Notes: generated by a model not told the origin, from the letters alone. Shown: positions 36,810 through 46,022, counted from the first letter of the stretch. The stretch is DNA of 64,000 nt from Qipengyuania nanhaisediminis (GCF_900115585.1 NZ_FOWZ01000001.1:1066476-1130475); one strand, 5' to 3'. Translations and numbers: made by a program.

Positions 36810-36917
36810 TTGATGACCCCCTTGAAGACTAGGTCGAAACAGGTTGAGGCATCGGCCTCGAAAGAAGTGAGGGCGGGGACAGCGCGTGAATGCGCTGCCC
36901 CCGCCCGGTTTGTGCGA

Positions 36918-38486
36918 TCAGTTGTAGACCGGCAGGCTGTCGCAGCCTGACACGGCGTTATCGAACGTCACCGTCGCCGAGTTGCAGGTCCAGCCGTTCA
37001 CCCAGGTATCGTTGCCCGGGAAGGCCGCGCCGATGTTGCTCGGCAGTTCGAAGAAGCTCGACCATGCGGTCACATCGAAGACCGGCACGGCGTTTTCGTT
37101 CGAACCGTTCACGAACAGCATCGAAAGCGTGTTGATGAAGGCCGAGTTGTTGTTCGTGCCAGCGTCGAACACGGCGGCGATTTCGGCGTCGGTCGCGCCC
37201 GAGCTGTCACGGAACGGGTCCGAGCAGTCGAGGACCAGCGAGTCGAAAGCGACCGGACCAGCTTCGTCAGGGCCGGTGGTGCGGGTCAGCTCTTCCTGGC
37301 CATCAATGCGCAGGCAAGGCGTGTCGTTGGCCGAAACCACGACCGAGTTGGCGATGCGGTAATCCGCAAAGCCGCGGATGCGGATGACCTGGTCGATGGC
37401 GTTCTGGTGGACGAAGGTCGCATTCGAGATGCGGGTGTCCTGACGCGGGGACGAATCGTTGAAGGCGTTGTCGGAATCGGCTTCGATGATCGTGTCGCCT
37501 GCGCCGGGGCGCTGGATGGCGATGACGTATTGCATGTTGGCCTTCACGCCAGTGTCGGTGTCGATGCTGTCGTCTTCCGCACCAACCACGATAATGCGCT
37601 TCACATTGACGCGGCCGCCGAAGAATTCGACGCCGTCATCCGAGCTGTTGTAGCTCATGATGTTTTCCAGCGTCGTGCCCGAACCGATGCCGCCAGTGGT
37701 AAGCGACTGAAGTTCGTTGTCGCCCGAAAGGACGAAGCCCGAATAACGGATCTGGACGAACTTCATGCTGCCCGAGCTGTCGCCCGGGGTCGCACCGCCG
37801 AAGATGGCCGGATCGGCTGCACCTTCGACCTGGCGTTCGCAGTTGACGCTGCCCGGCGTAGCGCCCGAAGCGATGCAATCGGTGACCGGAGCGCGGCCCG
37901 AAAGGACGACGCCGCCCCACTGGCCCGACGAGTTAGCCCCATTGATGCCGATGACGTTGTCGCGGCTGGTGAAGATGATCGGACGAGTGGCCGTGCCGTT
38001 CGCCTGGATGGTGTTGCCGCGGTTGACGTTCAGGAAGCTCGAACCCGAGGCATAGATGATCACGCCCGGCTCGATGGTCAGTTCGACGTCGGTGTCCGAA
38101 AGACCGTCGCTCGCGTCGGGAGCGGGGCCACCGTCGGTGCCGACGTCGACACGGCCGTTCATGCGATAGAGCAGGCCTTCGATATAAGGCAGGGTGATGC
38201 TGGCGTTGATGCGCGAGGGCAGTGTGCAGACGCGGTATTCGCCGGTCGGGCCCGTGATCGTGCCGTCATCGGTCAGTCCCTGCGGGTCGCTGATCGTCGG
38301 GCAGCCGTTTGCCGGCGTCACGGTCGACGGCGGCGGAGTCGGGGTCGGGGTGGGAGCAGGCGTTGCCGGCGGATTGTTGATCGTGATGTTGCCGCCGGTG
38401 CCGGGCGAAACGATTTCGTCGGCGCCGCATGCGGACAGAGCGATGGCAGAGCAGCCCAGGACGAGCGAGCGATGGATATTGGTCAC
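36918..38486 (-). CDS. Lipoprotein with beta-helix-like repeats
   Basis: A 522-residue lipoprotein. The signal peptide ends in the lipobox ALSAC, followed by a Pro/Thr-rich stalk (residues about 38-60). The body is rich in Gly, Asn, Ser and Thr, with short repeated strands such as VELTIEPGVIIYASG, GNTIQANGTATRPIIFTS and QWGGVVLSGRAPV. This pattern fits a right-handed parallel beta-helix. Paired cysteines (for example SVNCERQ, DTPCLRID, LDCSDP) may form disulfides. The start is GTG at 38486 with GAGGGGACC before it. The TonB receptor follows downstream. It probably lies at the outer membrane as the receptor's partner; function is inferred. Confidence 0.82.
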   Translation of the reverse strand: MTNIHRSLVLGCSAIALSACGADEIVSPGTGGNITINNPPATPAPTPTPTPPPSTVTPANGCPTISDPQGLTDDGTITGPTGEYRVCTLPSRINASITLPYIEGLLYRMNGRVDVGTDGGPAPDASDGLSDTDVELTIEPGVIIYASGSSFLNVNRGNTIQANGTATRPIIFTSRDNVIGINGANSSGQWGGVVLSGRAPVTDCIASGATPGSVNCERQVEGAADPAIFGGATPGDSSGSMKFVQIRYSGFVLSGDNELQSLTTGGIGSGTTLENIMSYNSSDDGVEFFGGRVNVKRIIVVGAEDDSIDTDTGVKANMQYVIAIQRPGAGDTIIEADSDNAFNDSSPRQDTRISNATFVHQNAIDQVIRIRGFADYRIANSVVVSANDTPCLRIDGQEELTRTTGPDEAGPVAFDSLVLDCSDPFRDSSGATDAEIAAVFDAGTNNNSAFINTLSMLFVNGSNENAVPVFDVTAWSSFFELPSNIGAAFPGNDTWVNGWTCNSATVTFDNAVSGCDSLPVYN

Positions 38487-38572
38487 GGGTACGGTCCCCT
38501 CAAAAACCGGATGAGTCGGATGAATTTCGAATTGCGAATTCGTGATCGCGACTCGCCAGCTAGGAGCGGCGT

Positions 38573-38597
38573 GTGACAGTTTGTGACGCTTCGTGAC
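38573..38597 (-). repeat. Three GTGAC direct repeats at 10-bp period (operator candidate)
   Basis: GTGAC occurs at 38573, 38583 and 38593 on the + strand, so GTCAC is read three times toward the lipoprotein gene starting at 38486. The motif resembles the TGTCA core of Pho boxes, but the Pho-box period is 11 bp, so the assignment is open. Confidence 0.45.
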
Positions 38598-38751
38598 CGT
38601 TATGTTGCACTTTCAACAGCTTTCACCGCCGGTCAGTGCAATCGCTGCGGATTTCGCCGGTCATTGCAGATTTGTGACAATGTTACGGTTTTGTTGCAGT
38701 CGCTGAAATCTTCGCTCAAAAAGCCACTCAAGAAAGAGTGGGAGAGAAAAG

Positions 38752-39135
38752 ATGTCCTTCGCCGTCGCAGCAACGCTTCTGGTCATGGGTAACGGCCCGA
38801 TCGAAGTCGTTTCCAACGCCGAGCCGAGCTACAATATCGGTTATGAAGAGCTGGTGGCCGGGGATCCCGCCGGTGCTCTCGAAGTGCTCGAAGCGCAGTC
38901 GGGCGCCGATGCGCAGGATCCGGCGCGGCTCATCAATCACGGGGTCGCCCTCGCGCGGCTCGGTCAGCACGAGGGGGCCCGTGAACGCTTCCAGCAGGCC
39001 GTCCGGCTGGATGACCGTTACCGCCTGGAGACCGCTGATGGATCATGGGTCGACTCGCGTGTGCTCGCTCGTCGCGGCCTCGCGATGATCGATGAAGGAC
39101 GCACAGCAGGCTTCGCATCGCTGGCCAGCCGCTAG
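38752..39135 (+). CDS. Small TPR protein, probably exported
   Basis: A 127-residue protein with two TPR-like units (NIGYEELVAGDPAGALEVLE and RLINHGVALARLGQHEGARERF). The first ~14 residues are apolar (SFAVAATLLVMGNG) and may be a short signal sequence. The ATG at 38752 follows GGGAGAG. It is divergent from the lipoprotein-receptor pair and shares its regulatory gap, so co-regulation is likely. No enzymatic motif is visible. A clear terminator follows at 39158. Confidence 0.75.
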   Translation: MSFAVAATLLVMGNGPIEVVSNAEPSYNIGYEELVAGDPAGALEVLEAQSGADAQDPARLINHGVALARLGQHEGARERFQQAVRLDDRYRLETADGSWVDSRVLARRGLAMIDEGRTAGFASLASR

Positions 39136-39157
39136 GCCCACAGAACACCACCGAGAC

Positions 39158-39190
39158 GCCCGCTTTCCTCTACGGAGAGCGGGCTTTTTC
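39158..39190 (+). terminator. Terminator of the TPR gene
   Basis: GCCCGCT (39158-39164) pairs with AGCGGGC (39178-39184), followed by TTTTTC. It isolates the TPR gene from the secretion operon downstream. Confidence 0.85.
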
Positions 39191-39225
39191 TTTGGGGAAA
39201 GAGTTTTCCCCAGGCATTCAGCTTC

Positions 39226-39243
39226 TTGTCACCCTCGTGTCAT
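39226..39243 (+). promoter_or_regulatory. Pho-box-like direct repeat upstream of virB1
   Basis: TTGTCAC and TGTCAT place two TGTCA cores exactly 11 bp apart, the period and core of a PhoB box. It lies 40 bp before the virB1 start, in the direction of transcription. The flanking A/T bases of the consensus are not matched, so this is a candidate only. Confidence 0.4.
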
Positions 39244-39282
39244 GTAAGGTCTTCAGAGGGGCCGCACGGAGGGTGTTCGACG

Positions 39283-39915
39283 ATGATTCGTACACGATGG
39301 GTGCTCCACGCGATTTGCGTAGGCGGAGCATTCGCCGCTTTCCCGGTGAAGGCGGATGTCATGGAGATCGATGCTGACGGAGCGCGCTGGATAGCCGGCG
39401 ACCGCGCCGCCACCGAAGCTGCGCCCGACGAGTTTATCATCCCGGCCGATGGCAATGAGCCGGTTCCCGAAGGGCTTGCCATCCCCGACCATGTCATCGC
39501 CGACCCCGCGGCGCATTCGGCAGGCGTGCCGGAAATCTACCGCGCCAAGATCGCCGAGCTTTCGCAGCGCTTTGACCTGTCGCAATCGCTCCTCGAAGCA
39601 ATGGTCTGGCAGGAAAGCCGCTGGCGGCACGACGCCGTTTCGCCTGCCGGTGCCCAGGGCCTCGCACAGCTTATGCCCGCGACTGCCCGCGAACTGGGCG
39701 TGGATCCGCGCGATCCTTTCGCCAATCTCGAAGGCGGGGCGCGTTACCTGAGAGCGCAGCTGGATCGCTTCGACGGCGATTTGGAAAAAGCGCTCGCTGC
39801 CTACAACGCCGGTCCGGGACGCGTGGAGCGCGCAGGCGGCGTACCGCGCATTCGCGAAACACAACTTTACGTGGCCTCGATCATGGGCCGCCTTGCAGAT
39901 CATTCACGGGAGTAA
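39283..39915 (+). CDS. virB1: VirB1-like lytic transglycosylase
   Basis: A 210-residue exported enzyme that opens peptidoglycan for the secretion channel. The signal peptide ends near PVKADV. The SLT domain starts near LSQRFDLSQSLLEAMVWQESRW, where E in QES is the catalytic glutamate. GAQGLAQLMPATARELG and AYNAGPGRV are the other family blocks. The ATG at 39283 follows GGAGGG; a longer upstream start would spoil the signal peptide. It is the first gene of a tight operon that continues with virB2. The N-terminal spacer of about 70 residues is of unknown purpose. Confidence 0.9.
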   Translation: MIRTRWVLHAICVGGAFAAFPVKADVMEIDADGARWIAGDRAATEAAPDEFIIPADGNEPVPEGLAIPDHVIADPAAHSAGVPEIYRAKIAELSQRFDLSQSLLEAMVWQESRWRHDAVSPAGAQGLAQLMPATARELGVDPRDPFANLEGGARYLRAQLDRFDGDLEKALAAYNAGPGRVERAGGVPRIRETQLYVASIMGRLADHSRE

Positions 39916-39921
39916 TCCGAC

Positions 39922-40224
39922 TTGAAATCGCTTGTTACCCGCTCGGCCGCACTGGCCATGTTGCTTTGGTCGAGCGCCGCTTTCGCGCAGGGCGCAGACC
40001 CTGCAGGCTCGGGCCCGATCGTCAATGCGCTGTCATGGCTGCAGGGCACCTTGCTCGGCAATGTCGCAACCGCCGTCGCCGTCATGGCCGTGGCTGCCGT
40101 CGGCTTCATGATGCTGACCGGTCGCCTGAACTGGCGCTTTGGCGCAACCGTGATCATCGGCGTGTTTATCCTGTTCGGCGCGGCTTCGATCGTTGCCGGT
40201 ATCCAGGGCGTGGCGGCAGGCTGA
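39922..40224 (+). CDS. virB2: VirB2/TrbC-type pilin
   Basis: A 100-residue prepilin. A signal peptide ends at SAAFAQG. Two hydrophobic helices follow (GNVATAVAVMAVAAVGFMML and GATVIIGVFILFGAASIVAGI) with the short basic loop TGRLNWRF between them, the classic VirB2 pattern. The start is TTG at 39922, a few bases after CGGGAG and 6 bp after the virB1 stop. It would form the pilus or channel filament. virB3 follows after 1 bp. Confidence 0.9.
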   Translation: MKSLVTRSAALAMLLWSSAAFAQGADPAGSGPIVNALSWLQGTLLGNVATAVAVMAVAAVGFMMLTGRLNWRFGATVIIGVFILFGAASIVAGIQGVAAG

Positions 40225-40225
40225 C

Positions 40226-40510
40226 ATGACCGCGCTCGTCCGCCACCCCGTCCATAAGGCGCTCACCCGGCCGCAGATGTTTGCCGGCGTGACGTTCAAT
40301 TACTTCATCATCAACGGGGTGGTGACGACCGAGATTTTTCTCATCACGGGCAGCTTCTGGGCGCTGTTCGCCGCGCTCGTGATGCATGGCGTGGGCTATT
40401 TCGCCTGCCTGCGCGAACCGCGGATTTTCGACCTCTGGATGACCAAGGTCAGTAAATGCCCGCGCGTGAAGAATTACAAGCGCTGGGGGTGCAACAGCTA
40501 TGCCGCGTGA
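40226..40510 (+). CDS. virB3: VirB3 inner-membrane component
   Basis: A 94-residue inner-membrane protein of the type IV secretion system. It starts MTALVRHPVHKALTRPQMFAG, where the VHxALTRP text is the VirB3 hallmark. Two close hydrophobic segments (about 22-40 and 43-58) follow. The C-terminal region has the family block DLWMTKVSKCPR. VirB3 works with VirB4 and VirB6 in pilus assembly. Its 3' end overlaps virB4 by 11 bp, so translation is coupled. Confidence 0.9.
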   Translation: MTALVRHPVHKALTRPQMFAGVTFNYFIINGVVTTEIFLITGSFWALFAALVMHGVGYFACLREPRIFDLWMTKVSKCPRVKNYKRWGCNSYAA

Positions 40511-42935
40511 CCGCAAATGGATCGGTCCCGCCTCGTGGAGTGCGCGGGAAGCAAGGGCGGGCGACCGCCTGCCGTATTCGCGCATGGTGGACGAAAATAC
40601 CGTCCTGCTGCGCGACGGCAGCGTGATGACCGCAATCCAGGTCCCTGGGCTGCTGTTCGAGACCGAAGATAGCGAGGCACTGAACGCGCATGCCGCGACG
40701 CGAGAGGTGGTGCTGCGCTCCACACTCGACGCGCGCTTCGTGCTTTATCACCACGTCATCCGCCGCCGCGTTTCGATCGACCTCGAAGCGGAGTTTCCCG
40801 ATCCCATCAGCCGCCATATCGATACGCGCTGGAAGGAGCGGCTCGGGTCGGGCCAGCTGTTCGTCAACGACCAGTTTATCACCCTGATCCGCCGCCCTGC
40901 GCGCGGAAAGGCTGGCTGGGCCGAAAAGGTATCCAAGCGCCTCAAAGGCCGCAAGGACCGGCTGGAAGCCGATCCCAAGGACCTGCGCAGCCTGCGTGCT
41001 GCCGCACAGGGGCTCATCGCTTCGCTGCAGGCTTACGGCGCAGTGCCGCTAGGCGATTATGTCGGCGCACAGGGCAATACCAATTCCGAAATGCTGGAGC
41101 TGCTTTCCGCGCTCTACAACGGCGAGATGCGCCCGGTGCGCAAGCCTGCGGACGACGTCGATATCGGCCACATGCTCCCCTATCGCCGCGTCAGCTTCGG
41201 TCTCGACGCGATGGAACTGCGCGGATCCGGCTCGCCTGATTTCGCAGCCATCCTGGGCCTCAAGGATTATCCGGAAGCAACCAGCCCGGGACTGCTCGAC
41301 GGCCTGCTGCGCCTGCCGTTCGAAATGGTCGTGTGCGAAAGCTATGCTCCGGCCGAGCGACAGACCGCGCGCGAACGGATGGACCTTTCGATCCGGCGCC
41401 TGAAATCGGCCGATGAAGAGGCGATGGCCGAACGGGCAGACATGATGGCGGCACGCGATGCGCTGGGCAACGGGGCTGTCGGCTTCGGCGATCACCACCT
41501 CACCGTGATGGTGAAAGAGCGCGATCTCGCCCGTCTCGATGATGCAACGGCCGCCTGCAGCGCAGCGCTTGCCGATACCGGAGCGATTGCGGTTCGCGAG
41601 GATACCAACCTCGAACCTGCGTTCTGGGGCCAATTCCCGGGCAATGAGAGCTATCTCGTGCGCCGCGCCCTGATCTCCAGCGCGAATATGGCGAGCTTTG
41701 GTTCGCTGCATGGCTTTGCGCTCGGCCAGGCGCAGGGCAATCACTGGGGCGATGCGGTCACCCTGCTGGAAACCACCAGCGCCACGCCGTTCTTCTTCAA
41801 CTTCCACCACGGCGACCTAGGCAATTTCTCGGTCATCGGGCCGAGCGGGTCGGGCAAGACCGTGGTCATGAATTTCCTCGCCGCGCAGGCTCAGAAGTTC
41901 AAACCGCGCACCGTCTTGTTCGACAAGGACCGCGGCGCAGAACTGTTCGTGCGCGGCATCGGCGGACGCTACGACAGTATCCGCGCTGGAGAGCCGACCG
42001 GGTTCAATCCGCTGGGCCTGCCCGATACTCCGACCAACAAGGCGTTCCTGCGCGACTGGCTGGGCGTTTTGCTCGGCGCGAACGGTCCGGAAGAAGAAGC
42101 GACGATCGCCCACGCGGTCGATGCGGCCTATGCCAACGATGCTTCGCTTCGCCGCCTGCGACATTTCAAGGAGCTGCTCTCCGGCAGCAAGCGACCCCAG
42201 CCGGGCGATCTGGCAGACCGCCTGTCGGCCTGGATCGGCGAGGGCGAGAAGGCCTGGCTGTTCGACAATGCGGAAGATCGACTGGACCTGTCCGCCCGAG
42301 TACTCGGTTTCGACATGACGGCGCTGCTGGAAAACCCTGCGCTGCGTACGCCGACAATGATGTATCTCTTCCACCGGATGGAGGAGCGGCTGGACGGAAG
42401 CCCCACGATGATCCTGATCGACGAGGGCTGGAAGGCGCTGGACGACGAGGTCTTCGCTGCCCGCATCCGCGACTGGCTCAAGACGCTGCGCAAACGCAAT
42501 GCACTGGTCGGGTTCGCCACGCAATCTGCTCGGGATGCGCTGGAAAGCCGAATATCCACGGCGCTGGTCGAGCAGACGGCGACCATGGTTTTCATGCCAA
42601 ACAGCCGTGCGCGGGCCGAAGATTATTGTGATGGCTTCGGCCTCACCAGTCACGAACTCGCCCTGATCCGCAGCCTGCCGGCCCACAGCCGCTGCTTCCT
42701 CGTGCGCCAGCCCGACGCAAGCGTGGTAGTCCGCCTCGACCTGTCGGGCGCCCCTGAAGTGCTGACGCTGTTGTCGGGCCGCGAAAGTTCGGTTCGCCGC
42801 CTCGACCTGCTGCGCGAGGCAATGGGCGATGCGCCCGCCGACTGGTTCCCCGCTTTGACCGGCTCCGCATGGCCGGGCGGTGCTCAGGACAGCGCCCATA
42901 ATGACGACATTCAGCTGGGGCTTGCCGCAGAATGA
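40500..42935 (+). CDS. virB4: VirB4 ATPase
   Basis: An 811-residue cytoplasmic ATPase that powers pilus assembly and substrate passage. The CagE/TrbE N-terminal domain covers about 1-400. The Walker A motif IGPSGSGKTVV lies near residues 447-454, and the Walker B MILIDEGWKALDD lies near 636-648. FNPLGLPDTPTNK and GFATQSARDAL are further VirB4 blocks. It is complete and uninterrupted, evidence that the operon is under selection. The ATG at 40500 overlaps virB3, and the stop overlaps virB6 by ATGA. Confidence 0.95.
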   Translation: MPRDRKWIGPASWSAREARAGDRLPYSRMVDENTVLLRDGSVMTAIQVPGLLFETEDSEALNAHAATREVVLRSTLDARFVLYHHVIRRRVSIDLEAEFPDPISRHIDTRWKERLGSGQLFVNDQFITLIRRPARGKAGWAEKVSKRLKGRKDRLEADPKDLRSLRAAAQGLIASLQAYGAVPLGDYVGAQGNTNSEMLELLSALYNGEMRPVRKPADDVDIGHMLPYRRVSFGLDAMELRGSGSPDFAAILGLKDYPEATSPGLLDGLLRLPFEMVVCESYAPAERQTARERMDLSIRRLKSADEEAMAERADMMAARDALGNGAVGFGDHHLTVMVKERDLARLDDATAACSAALADTGAIAVREDTNLEPAFWGQFPGNESYLVRRALISSANMASFGSLHGFALGQAQGNHWGDAVTLLETTSATPFFFNFHHGDLGNFSVIGPSGSGKTVVMNFLAAQAQKFKPRTVLFDKDRGAELFVRGIGGRYDSIRAGEPTGFNPLGLPDTPTNKAFLRDWLGVLLGANGPEEEATIAHAVDAAYANDASLRRLRHFKELLSGSKRPQPGDLADRLSAWIGEGEKAWLFDNAEDRLDLSARVLGFDMTALLENPALRTPTMMYLFHRMEERLDGSPTMILIDEGWKALDDEVFAARIRDWLKTLRKRNALVGFATQSARDALESRISTALVEQTATMVFMPNSRARAEDYCDGFGLTSHELALIRSLPAHSRCFLVRQPDASVVVRLDLSGAPEVLTLLSGRESSVRRLDLLREAMGDAPADWFPALTGSAWPGGAQDSAHNDDIQLGLAAE

Positions 42936-44104
42936 CAAGCGCAGCCTGCCAGCAAGCGACGGATCAGGTCGGCAACGGTGTCGCCGCCGCCTTGCGCGGT
43001 GTCGACTGCATGGCAGGCGAAGCGTCGGCTATGGCGTTCGGCCGCCTGTTTGCGCCGGGTGGGGCCCTTGGCACCACGCTGACGATCCTGCTGACGCTGT
43101 ACATTGCGATCTTCGGCTTCCTCCTCCTGACGGGCAGGGCCAATATCGGCGTGCGCTCGCTTGTCCCGCGCATGATGACGCTCGGCCTGGTACTCACCTT
43201 CGCGACCAGCTGGGTTGCCTATCAGAGCGTGGTCTGGAACCTGGCGGTGGGAACGCCCGATTACCTCGCAGGCGTCCTCACCGGCACGCAAGGATCGGCC
43301 ACCGATACCTTCGCCCAGAAAATCGACGTGGTCTTCATCGCCATTCAGGAAGCGAGCGGCAGCAACACCGATTTCTCCGCATTCTCGCCGCAAGGGTTGA
43401 TGTGGCTGGGCGCGATGCTGTTCATGCTCGGCACGGTCGGCCTTCTGGTCACGACCAAGATCGCACTTGGCATCCTTGTCGCAATCGGTCCGCTATTCGT
43501 GGTGCTGGCGCTATTCAACGGCACGCGCGGGCTGTTCGTCGGCTGGCTCAAGGGCCTGGTGATGTGCGCCCTAGCACCGCTGTTCGCGGTGCTGGGCGGG
43601 TCCATCATGCTCGAACTTTCGGTTCCGATCCTCTCTTCGATCACCGCAACGCCCGGCACCGTTCCGGCGCAGGCGGGCATGGCCTTCTTCATGATCGGCG
43701 CGGTACACGTCGCGCTGATGGTGCTCGTCCTGAATGTCGCAGGAGCCATGGTATCCGGCTGGACCGTGTTTGGCCTTGCGTCGGGCAAGTCCGAACGCGA
43801 CGAGCAACCTGCAGCCGCTCCCGCTGCGGTCGCGCAGCCGCATCTCGTTGCTGCGCAGGCCGCCACGCAGGCGAGCGAACAGGCGCGCCGGATCGATATC
43901 TCGGCAACAGCGACCGCGCCTGCCGCCAACGACGCGTCGGCCGCAGCCGGCAGCGTGCGCAACACCAAGGTCTACGCGACCGCTTCAGCAAATACTCAGG
44001 CAGGGTCCGCCACGACGGGACCCAGCCGGACCATGGGAATAGGCAGCAGGTTCAAGCCCGCGCCGACCCGCGGTCCAGCCCCTTCAACGGAGAAATCGTC
44101 ATGA
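42932..44104 (+). CDS. virB6: VirB6 polytopic channel component
   Basis: A 390-residue inner-membrane protein. Six or so hydrophobic helices lie between residues about 45 and 285, including TTLTILLTLYIAIFGFLLLT and TTKIALGILVAIGPLFVVLALF, the latter carrying the VirB6/TrbL core. A long Ala/Thr/Ser-rich tail (about 290-390) is probably disordered and may face the cytoplasm or periplasm. It overlaps virB4 and virB9 by ATGA on both sides, so the order B4-B6-B9 is translationally linked, with no room for virB5, virB7 or virB8 in between. Confidence 0.9.
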   Translation: MTSAACQQATDQVGNGVAAALRGVDCMAGEASAMAFGRLFAPGGALGTTLTILLTLYIAIFGFLLLTGRANIGVRSLVPRMMTLGLVLTFATSWVAYQSVVWNLAVGTPDYLAGVLTGTQGSATDTFAQKIDVVFIAIQEASGSNTDFSAFSPQGLMWLGAMLFMLGTVGLLVTTKIALGILVAIGPLFVVLALFNGTRGLFVGWLKGLVMCALAPLFAVLGGSIMLELSVPILSSITATPGTVPAQAGMAFFMIGAVHVALMVLVLNVAGAMVSGWTVFGLASGKSERDEQPAAAPAAVAQPHLVAAQAATQASEQARRIDISATATAPAANDASAAAGSVRNTKVYATASANTQAGSATTGPSRTMGIGSRFKPAPTRGPAPSTEKSS

Positions 44105-44874
44105 AACGCGCAGCCCTGACCGCGCTTGTCCTTGCCCTGACCGCAACCCCGGCGCTGGCCGATGCGCGGCTGAAGCAGGTCATGTACGACGAATACTCCG
44201 TCGTCACCGTGCCCGGACGCGTCAACGTCCAGGCGAGCATCGTGTTCGGTGACGACGAGACTATCGAGAATGTCGCGATCGGCAATTCGGCAACCTGGCA
44301 GGTAACGCCGAACAAGCGTGCGAACATCCTGTTCGTCAAACCGCTGGAGCCGCGCGCCGCGACCAATCTGACGGTCGTCACCAGCAAGCGGACCTACCTG
44401 TTCGACCTCGTGGCATCTCCGACGGCCAAGCCTCTCTACATACTGCGCTTCGACTACCCGGTCGAGCCGGAAGACGAAGTCGCCGACACGCAGCTGGCCG
44501 ATGCGGATGCTGCTACGAGTGAGGGTGAAGTTGTTACCCAGACATTCGATCCGGCCGACATCAATCTCGCCTGGAGCGGCGAGGGCGAAGCATCGCTCTT
44601 GCCCGACAGCGCTTTCGACGACGGGCAGACCACCTATTTGAAATGGCCTGCCGGGCGCGACGTGCCCGCTATCCTCGTCACCAATAGCAAGGGCGAGGAG
44701 GGGCCGGTGAATTACACCGTCAATGGCAACACAATCGCCATCGACGGCGTGCCTCGCGCGATCATCCTGCGCACCGGCGAACGCACGGCGACCCTCGTCA
44801 ATAGCGGTCCCGAACGTGCCTCTACCACCCAGCAGCGCGGCGATGCCGTGCTCGCCCAAAGGGAGACGAAGTGA
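44101..44874 (+). CDS. virB9: VirB9 outer-membrane-core component
   Basis: A 257-residue periplasmic protein of the outer-membrane core complex. The signal peptide ends at TPALAD. The N-terminal domain has the VirB9/CagX pattern (RLKQVMYDEYSVVTV, WQVTPNKRANILFVKPLEP, TNLTVVTSKRTYLFDLV). The C-terminal domain contains LLPDSAFDDGQTTYLKWP and ends with AIILRTGERTATLVN. Normally its C-terminal domain binds the lipoprotein VirB7 and VirB10. No virB7 is visible, so it may use another partner or do without. Overlaps with virB6 (ATGA) and virB10 (TGATG). Confidence 0.93.
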   Translation: MKRAALTALVLALTATPALADARLKQVMYDEYSVVTVPGRVNVQASIVFGDDETIENVAIGNSATWQVTPNKRANILFVKPLEPRAATNLTVVTSKRTYLFDLVASPTAKPLYILRFDYPVEPEDEVADTQLADADAATSEGEVVTQTFDPADINLAWSGEGEASLLPDSAFDDGQTTYLKWPAGRDVPAILVTNSKGEEGPVNYTVNGNTIAIDGVPRAIILRTGERTATLVNSGPERASTTQQRGDAVLAQRETK

Positions 44875-46007
44875 TGCGTCTTGCCATGCGCCTGCCCGAA
44901 AAGAAGCCCGGCGACAGGGGCGTCGCTAACGATTTCGATCCGCGCGATGAAGCCGATGCGGAAGTTATCGACCTCGCCCAGCGCAATGCCTTTCCCGCCG
45001 TCGCCCGACCGGGCGGAAAGTCCGATGCGCTCGGCATGGTTGCAGGCATCGCGATCGTGGCAGGCCTGGGTGCCGTCACATTGTGGAGCATGAGCGCGGC
45101 CCGGATGCCCGAACCCCAAGGGATCGGCGGGCAACAGGTGGCCGAGCCTGCCGCAATGCCTGCGCAACCCGCCCAGGCTCCCGCTGTCGTAGTGGCGCCT
45201 CCAACCGCCAACCAGCAGGCCGCGATGGCTGACCCTGCACCCGCGCCCGTGCTTGCCGCAGCGCCGCAGCCCATGCCCGGGCCCAATCCCTACAGCAATC
45301 CGACCATCGTCTTCGATGCTGGCAGTCCTGCAGTCACCGGACCGGCTGCCGCAATCGCCGCAGAGGCGGCCAGCGGTGGAGCAACGGCCAGCGGCAATTC
45401 AGCGACCGATTTTGCCAGCCGCGTAGGCGGCGTCGGCGGTGCGCCTGCGCAAGCCAAGGCGATGACCAATCCCTCGACCACCGTCACGCAAGGCACGCTG
45501 ATCCCCGCTATCCTGGAAACCGCCATCGACACCAATGTCCCCGGTTTCGTGCGCGCTGTGGTCAGCCAGGACGTGCGCAGCTTCGATGGCAGCAAGGTGC
45601 TCGTCCCGCGTTCCAGCCGCCTGATCGGGCAATACCAGTCCGGAATGCAGAACGGCCAGAAACGCGCCTATGTCATCTGGACGCGCCTCATCCGGCCCGA
45701 CGGCGCATCGGTGAACCTCGCCTCGCCAGCGATCGGTTTCGACGGCACGACCGGGCTCGAAGGCAAGGTCTCGGGCGCCGGTTTCTTCCAGCGCTTCGGA
45801 TCTGCCATGCTGCTTTCGGTGGTCGGCGGCCTCGGCACGCTTGCCACCGGAGGTGCAGGCGGCATCGTCCTTGGCGGGGCGAGCCAGTCGGCAGCTTCCA
45901 CCGCCGCACAGCAGGACGGCCAGCGCGGCCCCACGGTGCGCGTGAAAATGGGAGAACCTATCCGCATCTTCACTGCCCGCGATCTCGACTTCTCGAAGGT
46001 CAGCTGA
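44874..46007 (+). CDS. virB10: VirB10 core-complex protein
   Basis: A 377-residue protein spanning the envelope. A cytoplasmic N-terminus of about 50 residues is followed by one inner-membrane helix (ALGMVAGIAIVAGLGAVTLW), then a Pro/Ala-rich periplasmic stalk. The C-terminal beta-barrel domain (about 190-377) has TLIPAILETAIDTNVPGF, LVPRSSRLIGQY and GEPIRIFTARDL. The antenna helices (GFFQRFGSAMLLSVVGG) that cross the outer membrane are present. The ATG at 44874 overlaps the virB9 stop; a GTG one codon earlier is possible. It would link ATP use to channel opening. Confidence 0.94.
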   Translation: MRLAMRLPEKKPGDRGVANDFDPRDEADAEVIDLAQRNAFPAVARPGGKSDALGMVAGIAIVAGLGAVTLWSMSAARMPEPQGIGGQQVAEPAAMPAQPAQAPAVVVAPPTANQQAAMADPAPAPVLAAAPQPMPGPNPYSNPTIVFDAGSPAVTGPAAAIAAEAASGGATASGNSATDFASRVGGVGGAPAQAKAMTNPSTTVTQGTLIPAILETAIDTNVPGFVRAVVSQDVRSFDGSKVLVPRSSRLIGQYQSGMQNGQKRAYVIWTRLIRPDGASVNLASPAIGFDGTTGLEGKVSGAGFFQRFGSAMLLSVVGGLGTLATGGAGGIVLGGASQSAASTAAQQDGQRGPTVRVKMGEPIRIFTARDLDFSKVS

Positions 46008-46022
46008 GGGCCCTGATCGATC

